Below are positions 56,055 through 64,000 of a stretch of DNA of 64,000 nt, piece after piece (position 1 is the stretch's first letter; the number at the start of each line of letters is the position of its first letter). The stretch comes from Adineta ricciae (taxonomy: Eukaryota > Rotifera > Eurotatoria > Adinetida > Adinetidae): contig CAJNOJ010000024.1 in NCBI GenBank assembly GCA_905250025.1, positions 372,001 to 436,000 of the forward strand, read 5' to 3'. The translations under genes and the position numbers were made by a program. A model generated the notes under the pieces. The model was given only the letters and a program-made list of their open reading frames with translations. It was not told the DNA's origin and did not search any database.

Positions 56055-59000
56055 TTAACTATTCGAATAGAAATCATCTTGGAGAGCACAGGCAAGTGCG
56101 CGTAATGGGGAATCAATCATTCGAGGTAAGAATGGTTTAAGAACAATCGAAATAAATTGTTTTGTTTGATTAAATTCTGTTTTCAATTTGTTAATATGTT
56201 CAATTTTAATTGAATCAAAGCCTAATTGCCAACGTCGTGCAAATATAGTGACAATTTCAAATAGTTTCATCAATTGCTCGCGAATAGCTTGTTGTTTTGG
56301 TTGTAGAAGACTGCCGATTGCGAGCGCTGTGAGAAATTTCTCATGATAAATGATCATCGATTCAATATCGATCGACTTCGCCGCATGTTTTTCAACAAAT
56401 TGTTCCCCGGCTGTGTGAAACTAAAGTATCAAGCAGATATCGAGACCATTCGCTAGTAACTATCACTGGTATATACCGTGGTGAGAACGAAATTATTCAC
56501 AGCATTGACGGCATGAAGAAGTCGAGCACGTAAAAGAAACATTTCATGGTGTAATTGGTAAGATTGGTGACGATATAGTCGATGGTTACGGACACGATTT
56601 TTCACGCGAAATTCTAAATAAAAAGCAAAGGATAATCAGAAACATTGATGGTGCCATGTAGAAGATTTCGTCCTAACCACTGAAAACTAATTGATCTAGC
56701 ACATATTTTGCTTGCTTGACTTGTAAAACAAATGCAAAACATTTCTGATAGGTTTCCATATGCTCCGGTTTGACAATGATTACTAGTTCTTTGGGTAAAT
56801 CATATTTTAATTGAACATTTTGTATGATGTACTTTTGTGTGATGGATGATTCTGTTGCCGACTGAAATATCACACTCAATGGATATTGAATTTTATCCAG
56901 ACCGAACATTGTTAGTGTACTATCGAATGAAACAAGGACTGTGAATGCATCTAGACGTTCGTGAATTGTCTGAGACAATTTAGCGTATAGTCGCAGTGCG
57001 AATTGATGCATAAATGAGCCGTTTTCGAAGAGAAAAAAGTTTCGAATATACTCGATATGTTTTAAATAGTTCAGTCGATGCAGAATGTCATTAGTGAGTT
57101 GATCGATTAATTGAGTACATTTTACCAACAGGATTTGTTCGCTGAAAGTCTGTAGAATACACTCGATATTCGACAATTGATTGATACTTGAAGAAAGACA
57201 TAACTGCTCACTAGAATCGAGAGGAGACCATGTATTAGACAAAGTGAAGTGAATAATTTACCGATTAATATCGAGTAAAGTCGGTTTGGACATTTGCATC
57301 TGATTGAACGCTAATGCGAGGAATGAGTTCCTTTCATTATCGATATCGTCGAATAACAAGTTCAGAGAGATCGATGGATTTGATTTTAGTGGTTTTACAA
57401 GAGTATTCGTTTCGGAATCGTGTATGACAGTTAGAGGAGTCCAAGTTTGTTTTGTTAGATTACAGTTCACTTGCAAATGTTGTGAAAACTTTTCCACGAA
57501 TGATTGTGATTCTTCTTCATCTATACCAACAAACATGATATGATAGAATCAAAGATATTCTTCAAAAATGATTACTTGTTAAAACACTGTTTGACTTGAG
57601 AATTTCTGCACATTTGCCTGCTTTGATCAATGATGGAACTACTGATGCTAACCATCGTGGTATTAATCTACACGATCAAACTCAACATCAAGTTAAGAAG
57701 ATGTGATCTGTTCAACTTACGAGACATTCTCGACTTGCTCTGTATATGATTGATGCCAGAAGTCCAAAGCTTCTACCGACACATCAGTTTTCCTGAAAAC
57801 CAATTCATTTCTCATCTAAAGGGAAACTTCAGGTCTCTTACCGTTTGATGAAGAGCTCCTCGAAAGGATCATCTAGATTTCCATTTGCTAGCCAATTCTG
57901 AATGATTTCCAAATAGATTCGACAACTTGATATAAAAAGTGGAAGGAAAAAATTCTAAAGCGCACTTCAGTTCGAAGATCACCACATATGACTAAACTTA
58001 CGAAAAACGTCAAATTATTGATCATTTCTGACATAAGCACATTTTTGTACAGAACGTGTATTAATTCCAATGTTAAATCACAACTGAGTTTGTCCTCGTC
58101 GAAGAATATCTGATCGAATATCCGCTCGATGCATTCGCCTTTGGAAATCAAACCTAACGAATCTAGTTGTTGATAAAACGAGAGTATCGTGTATGTATGT
58201 TCTAAATCGAAGAAGATTGACTTGAGAAGGCCTGTGGAATGGTGAACGAACTTTGTTGGAGAACGGATTTTTCAATATCTGCCAGTTGAAAGTGAATAAG
58301 AGTCATTTGGTCTCGAATTGCTTGGGCAAATGACGAAACAGTTCGACATGAATGAGTGATTTTTCTGAGAAATCTTGTGGCTAATTGAAATTGATTTGAA
58401 AGTAAAGTAAATTTTTGTAAGCATTCTTGAATGGCTACCTAAAACAACCGATATATGTGTAAATATAAACCAAACTCGGTGTTCACCTACCGGTGTCACA
58501 TCACACAGGCGAACAAAGTCCGCAACATGCACTTGCTCATTCTCATCGATAGAATACACATGCAATTCATTCGAATTCATCAGGAGCCTAAAAGAATATG
58601 TAATTACAATCAATATGAAGTCATTCCGTTGTACCAAAGAGTTTCGCGAATCAGAATGTATTCAGTCACTGTCTGTGAGTTCACTCGATAAGCTAAATGG
58701 GTTGTTTTCATCATAGTTTGGTCCCTGAAAAAATCAAGATGTAGATCAAGTTTTTCGGTAATTCTATTTACCAGAACAGGGCGAAATCTCGAAGAGCTGG
58801 TGAGACATCGTCGGCTTGTTTGCCATGCCAGTACGACGTGAGAATCTCTCGATCAAGCGACGAACTATGTTTTTCTGAATAGAAATAAGGGTTATATTGA
58901 GTTTTCTTACTAATTCTGCTGTTCGATATCATCGATTGGTTTGGATTCCAGTTCAATGTCAACTATTGTGTCATTCTGGATGGAAGTGGAATCCATTCGA

Positions 59001-59736
59001 TCGTCGTCGTCGTCAGTGAGACTCTCGTCCTAAAAGAAATTTGTTGATTAGTGTTTTTGAAGCATTTTTTTACATCTTGATAATCGTCGGAAGCAATCGG
59101 CTGTTGATAATCATTTCCAAGTAAAAATGCAGGCCAATTGAAATTCGCTTCCTCTGCAAAGAATATTCATCGACACTATGATCAATTTGATGAATTCTTC
59201 TTACCAACTTGTTCATGAACGAGACGAGAGAAGTCATCTAATTCGACATCCAATGGTCTTCGAGCTAAGGAAATGATGAACTGTAAACACGACAGATGAA
59301 GTTCACTCTAAGGATAACAATTGTAGAAAGCCGACGTGAATTTCATCTAGTGACTTTTACTTCTGGTGAATGTTTCAACAAAGGTCGATTGCTGAATCGT
59401 TTGATAAGAAATTCCAATAGATCAGCCTTTTTATCTTGAGCATGAACGATATATTTTTCTTTTAAACTATAAGACAATCTTGCATTGAAGAGCAGAAGAT
59501 CAGTCAATGGTGTCATACCCTTGGATACTTTTGTCGACATGACGTTTTTCGACATTGACATTCGAACGATGTATAATCGCATCTTCAAATAGTTTCTTGT
59601 GTGGATTAAATCGATCTGAAAGCTGGAAAAGAGCAAGTGGACGCGTTTATCCCGGGTGTAATCTTACGGTTAATCCAGTAAGATCATAAACGATTTCGTT
59701 GAGGGTTGGTTGAATCGATTTTAAAAAGTTGCTCAT
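56055..59736 (-). CDS. TUBGCP5: Gamma-tubulin complex component 5
   Basis: Subunit of the gamma-tubulin ring complex that nucleates microtubules. More than 12 exons, all with short introns. N-terminus MSNFLKSIQPTLNEI; DKSIQGLKEKYIVH matches the GCP5 IEGIYEKFVIH segment when intron 59.5 kb is spliced out. An acidic region (DDDDD) then HGKQADDVSPALRDFALFW; GRIP1-type part with VNSQTVTEYILIRE and LLMNSNELHVYSI; then the GRIP2 domain with YIRNFFLFENGSFM, YQKCFAFVLQVKQAKYVLDQ and FELK..HEMFLLRARLLHAV. The end ARRWQLGFDSIKIEHINKLK fits GCP5 best among GCP2-6. The ATG follows a TTTCTCTAG acceptor-like site directly. Confidence 0.85.
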
Positions 59737-60390
59737 CTAGAGAAATGACACAATCAATGCTTTGACTCGAGCAGAGGACGCAAGTTGTTTCGTAGAATAA
59801 ATAAACTCGAGATTTATGATAAACAGAAGTTCTTCAGTGAAGAAACAAATAAGATTACTGTTATTTACTTTGGCATGGCAAGATTTTGATTGATATACAA
59901 AATATGACGGATGAATCTTCGTATTGAAGTCTGTCCCTTTCTCCTTCGGGAAGGGAATGACTAATGTGTACCTGACTGGTCAACTTCAGACCAATTGATT
60001 GAGAAGAAAAGAGGGCATTTCGTATTTGAGTTGAACATGATTGTCATCGAAAGTAATTTCGAAACATGACCGTATTTAGAAAGATAGACGACGAGTTTCT
60101 AATAATCATCTGTTTATCTTCGTTCTTCCTTTCATCTGACTCATATCATTCCGTATTTGGGCATACTGAGCAGAATAAGAATAAAACGATGAGTAGTTAT
60201 CAATATTTTGAAATCTTTTCTCCCAATGACTGCTAGTATAAAAACTAGTCGGTATGAAACACTTTTCCATTCGTTTATTTCCGATTATTCCTGCAAAACA
60301 AATCATCTATATTCATCGTTGCTCCCATACTCATACTCATACCACTAACCTCACATATCGATATTCTCAACTATCAACACTGTATTCATT
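59737..60390. promoter_or_regulatory. Shared upstream region of TUBGCP5 and cofilin
   Basis: 654 bp between divergent genes. Contains a TATA box for cofilin (60237-60243) and, 9 bp upstream of it, CCAAT at 60223-60227. No supported coding. Confidence 0.5.
60237..60243 (+). promoter_or_regulatory. Candidate TATA box for cofilin
   Basis: TATAAAA in GCTAGTATAAAAACTAG, 148 bp before the cofilin ATG. The flanking CTAGT/ACTAG forms a short palindrome around it. Confidence 0.45.
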
Positions 60391-61585
60391 ATGGCTGGTT
60401 CGGTAAGTGACCCGACAATATTCTTTTTTTTTCTATTTCTTAGTATTTTCCCTTATCCATACTGTTGTCCGTATGTCGATCTAACTTCATGGGAAAGAAA
60501 AAAAGAAGAGGAAAAAGAAAGACAGCGCCTATCGATGATATCTGCTTCATGTTGTGAGATATACGCCCGTTCCTGCTGACGGATAATAATTGTAGTTGCC
60601 ATATACGAGAATAGGACAAGGAAAATGCTCGATTGTACTCTACTCGCTCTCGGTTGATGATTCATAAGAGCAACTAGTATAATATCAACACACTGTATAT
60701 GGAATTGTTTTGGTAGGTATACTGCAAAAGAAAAGAACAGAAAGAGAGAGAGAGAGAAGAGAGGGAGGAAAAACATCGAGAGGCAATCCCAAATAGGGCA
60801 TCAATTGTATATTTCCACTTTCTTCTTCTTCTGTTTCTTCGACTAACGCAGGCATCTAAACGACGTAGATTCTAATGGTAAGAAACACGTGTAAGAACTT
60901 TTATTTTTACTAAAGGAAAAAAGGAAAGAACTTTTGGGATAGTTTCAAATGATGTGAGGTGTTTCGTCCATTGAATGATTTTTTCGAAGTCAATCAATCA
61001 AGTTTTTATTTGTTTTAGGCTTCAGGAGTCAAAGTTGACAATTCTGTGATTGAGAAATTTCACGAATTCAAGATCAAGAAGAACTGTGGCTATCTCGTTC
61101 TTGGTTTCAGCGAAGATATCTCGAAAATCGTTGTTCTCAAAGAAGGCCAAAATAAAGCCCCACAAAACGCACCTGCTAATGACAAAAGTAAACGCTTCCA
61201 ACGCGTAGTCTTTCTTCATTAATACAATTATTCTATTTTCTTTCCTGAAGATAAGAAATGGGCAGAAATGCTGGAGGAATTGCCAGAAAATGATGTACGA
61301 TACGCGGTAATCGATATATTCTACGAGACAAGCGAAGGATCACGTGCAGAAATCTATTTCATTTCATGGTAAAGATAACATGAAGCTGATCCGTTTCGTA
61401 TACTCTCTTTGTCGACTTGTTTCAGGGCACCGGATAGCGCGACAATTAAACGTAAAATGTTGTGTGCATCAAGTAAAGATGCTTTGAAAAATGCTCTTCA
61501 AGGTATTCGCAATCACTTACAAGCAACATGCAAATCCGATCTCGATTTAGCAGCAATTATTAGCGAAAAAACCAAATCCAAGTAG
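60391..61585 (+). CDS. CFL: Cofilin/ADF actin-depolymerising factor
   Basis: Binds and severs F-actin in the cytosol. Four exons: 60391-60402 (MAGS only), then 61019 onward; about 150 aa. Single ADF-H domain: ASGVKVDNSVIEKFHEFKIK, YLVLGFSEDISKIVV, VRYAVIDIFYET, and the long actin-binding helix after WAPDSATIKRKMLCASSKDA. The phospho-Ser equivalent (ASGV) is at residue 6, because the first exon adds residues before it. The intron right after the first few codons is typical of animal cofilin genes. Intron 1 is 616 nt, ten times the local norm, and holds GA-rich runs. A (CT)n tract lies in the 3' UTR. Confidence 0.94.
60403..61018 (+). other. Long first intron of cofilin
   Basis: 616 nt from GTAAGTGACC to TTTGTTTTAG. 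Contains poly-T runs and an (AG)n tract near 60743-60757. ORFs inside are low complexity. A promoter-proximal enhancer is plausible but not shown. Confidence 0.7.
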
Positions 61586-62313
61586 ATTAAGATTGTTCAA
61601 CGGAACCAGACATTCTTTCTTCAGCATTTTTTTTCATTCTCGCTCTCTCTCTCTCTCTATCTTTTTTTTGTATCTCGATCACCGTTTACTTAAAAAGAAC
61701 AAAAATTTGTGCTATTATTAATAATAATATTATCATTCTTTTTCTTTTTGTTGGTTTGCATGTTTGGTCTCTTCGTCTTCTTATTTTCAGTTCATGTCCG
61801 CGTTACAACTACGGTATATATATATAAAAAGATTCGAATGAGAGAATAACAACCCTTCTTTTCCTTCTGTCTTTTCGAATGCTGATTTTCACCTGCTTTG
61901 TTATAATTGTGTCTCATGCGACAATAAAACAACGACGCAATTGATATACATGAACAATAAATAACAACGTCTGCACATACATTGACTTTCAAAGGAAGTT
62001 TTTAGAATCTCCGAGACGTACACTTATCTATTCGTTTGGTCTAGTTAATTACATTTGAAGACCAATGTATTTTCTACATCCGCAGTCGTAGGACGACACG
62101 GATAGAAAAGAAGATATCTATTGACATACTAATGAATCATAAATACTTGTTTGAAACCTTCATTCGTGGAGTGTTTCCTATGTAAATAGCTTCTTGCCAT
62201 GATCTCTGTTTATTACGTATGGGAGATATATCAAAAGGAACATATAACAACGCGAAAGTATACAGTTGCCACAGTAGAAGACAACGACCGGATTATCAGC
62301 ATAAAAAACATCG
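61586..62313. other. Convergent intergenic region cofilin - alpha2-delta
   Basis: 728 bp. First part is the cofilin 3' UTR with (CT)8-9 at 61642-61658, T runs and an AATAAA (ACAATAAAACAACG). Nothing else supported. Confidence 0.55.
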
Positions 62314-64000
62314 TCAAAATTTGGCTTGCAAGAAAAACATGTGACTTAGAAGTAAAATAGATACAACAAGTGAATAACGGTCAGCTAGTCTTGTGGCATA
62401 TGAACACTTGGAAAATGATGTTTGATTTTCTCCTTCGTGCACGAAGAAACACTTGTGTGGTCGTTCACGATATGGTGTCGTTTTCAAACGTGTACACCAT
62501 TCCTCTTTGGTGAATTCGACGGGTCTACGTTTGATGACCAATTTGGGACAGGTCACTGACGCTTCTTTCGAATGATTGACATATAGTAGCATTAAATTAC
62601 TCCTCGGAATCTTTGATATCGAATAGCTAAATATATGGAGAAAAATGTATCGAAAAGATTTATGTTTGGTTTAGTAAGTTTACCCGAAAGATTCATAGAA
62701 ATTAAGTCGGGATTCTACGGTTGAACTGTTCGTTCCATTTTCATTTACACTCACAACTGTTTCTCTTAAATAAACAGCACAATCAACCGCTCCATGAACA
62801 GTATTAGCACGTTCAATCTCTTCCCATGTTAGTCGATTGTCTTTCGACGGTAATGGACCCTCCCATCCTTTCCATGTTGATACATAAAGGTTAAATTCTT
62901 CAATACATGACAATGGAATTCGTCCGACCGATTCATCTTCCTTCGTTCCATTTATTTCTCGATGATCCAAGATCGGTCGACGGAAGTCAATGTGAGTTAA
63001 AAGAACATTACTAAGACTCTCTCGAGTATGTGTCGGTGGCTTTTCAGGTTCAAGAGTAAGATTTTGATTGTTATGAGACTTTCTTGATGCGTATGTCCAA
63101 CGAGGAAAGACAAGGATATCGTGAACAAGAAACCTAAAGGATTACACGTTAGAATATGTGATAGGTCAAAATAAAACTCTTCTTACATTGCAATATGGTT
63201 GATAACACTCCAGATCATTGAGGAGATGGTATAGAGAATCTGAAAGAGAGTATATTTACAAAACGAGAAAAATGAATACTCGAACATACACTTCGAAACA
63301 TGTGACCAGAACTTTTTTCTTGTACTATTTGCTTGTGTAAACATACACCTTGGAAATCCACCATTTTCTCTCTAGATACAAAGATTTTTCGAATCGTTTC
63401 AACGACAGTGCACAGAGAATATTTTACTCAGCGAAGATTTTCTTGGCAACAAGATCTTGCATAACCAAGCCCTCGAATTCACCTAAAAACTTGCCAATAT
63501 CAGCCTAAAAACAAATTCGGTACACATTTGATTAAATAAATGAATTTTCGAACATACCGTTCGATCGTCACCTTGCTGTTGACTAATGAACATAATGAAT
63601 CCATTCTCGTCAATGATGTAACATACACCACTGTCCAATTTACTCTAGAACGGCTTGAAATGAGAATATCAATAATATTGTTCGAAATACATACACATAA
63701 ATCGGAAAAATGAGTCGAGCGAACAGTTTTGTATGGTAACATAACTCCAAAAACTCCGAATGGAACATTTTGGGTATTATTCGGTCGATCCATAGATTTG
63801 TTCATCCAAATTCCCGTTGTAATGACTAGATACATATGTGATGCAGTAAATGACACACTTTGTCCTTCTACCAACGAAACAAAATATAACATGGAATTCA
63901 TCAAGAATGAATTACCTGTCGTATTCGTATTATTATCATACGAATTTTCTACAAAAAAAAAGAAGAAGATGCGAAATGTGATTTCGAAATGAATCTTATA
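62314..64000 (-). CDS. Voltage-gated calcium channel alpha2-delta subunit (partial, C-terminal part)
   Basis: Auxiliary subunit that traffics and anchors CaV channels at the cell surface. Only the C-terminal part is present; the 5' exons lie beyond the right edge. Segments: SVSFTASHMYLVITTG, VPFGVFGVMLPYKTV, LDSGVCYIIDENGFI, ADIGKFLGEFEGLVMQDLVA, MVDFQGVCLHKQIV (the VYDYQAVCR equivalent), YSISKIPRSNLMLLYV, and a Cys-rich end. The C-terminus has a hydrophobic stretch (LADRYSLVVSILLLSHMFFL) that may serve as a GPI-attachment signal or membrane anchor. VWA and Cache domains are expected upstream. Several 45-60 nt introns; the last joins FYESFG to YSIS. Confidence 0.85.

Noticed and set aside
59500-59636. 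ORF start MLFSSFQIDL before TUBGCP5 sequence
   Set aside because: Splicing from another frame (LSDRFNPHKKLFED and DKSIQG|LKEK) reproduces the GCP5 alignment better, so this start is a shadow.
1-64000. Transposons or virus-derived elements
   Set aside because: No reverse transcriptase, transposase, integrase or capsid-like sequence, long terminal repeats or terminal inverted repeats were recognised.

Overview
The window looks like nuclear DNA of a small invertebrate, most likely a bdelloid rotifer. This is inferred from the compact AT-rich layout, introns mostly 45-60 nt long with GT..AG ends, metazoan gene families (alpha2-delta, LEM/MAN1, OSBPL8, GCP5), a divergent F-box protein, and 3' splice sites placed just before many start codons, as expected where mRNAs receive a trans-spliced leader. 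No spliced-leader gene was recognised, so the taxon is a best guess. I see no CRISPR array, prokaryotic operon, tRNA or recognisable transposon.

Layout. 0-9 kb, minus strand: a LEM/MSC inner nuclear membrane protein (cut by the left edge), a 2.5 kb non-coding stretch, then a tight same-strand run of C2H2 zinc-finger gene, WDR4 and ACADVL that looks like an operon. 9-20 kb, plus strand: a GOLGA4-type golgin, a 5S rRNA gene, a small orphan membrane protein, GPKOW and OSBPL8. 20-26 kb: a degenerate chitin-deacetylase-like membrane protein (minus), a second 5S gene (minus, same sequence as the first), PPIL2 and the small KGD4/MRPS36 gene (plus), and an unrecognised charged protein (minus). 26.5-31 kb, plus: a concentrative nucleoside transporter and a vault-shoulder/SPFH-like protein.

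31.4-41.2 kb, minus, is the most unusual locus: one secreted protein of about 33 CCP/sushi-like modules (17 type A, 16 type B) with Thr-rich linkers, nearly every module on its own phase-1 exon, with a recent tandem duplication and one exact intron loss. 42-46 kb: a proline-rich protein (plus) and a one-LDLa-domain type I membrane protein (minus). 45.9-50.7 kb, plus: a CK1-type kinase, YRDC, an F-box protein and an EF-hand protein; the first three again look operon-like. 50.8-59.7 kb, minus: two low-complexity proteins, one with about 11 copies of a Tyr-centred motif, and TUBGCP5. 60.4-61.6 kb, plus: cofilin. 62.3 kb to the right edge, minus: the C-terminal part of a voltage-gated calcium channel alpha2-delta subunit.

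Most genes are housekeeping: nuclear envelope, tRNA modification (WDR4, YRDC), splicing (GPKOW, PPIL2), mitochondrial metabolism (ACADVL, KGD4), lipid transfer and trafficking (OSBPL8, golgin) and cytoskeleton (GCP5, cofilin). They do not form one pathway. Where genes are packed head to tail the arrangement seems to reflect shared transcription. Exon boundaries were read by eye from splice motifs and family alignment from memory; no search was run.
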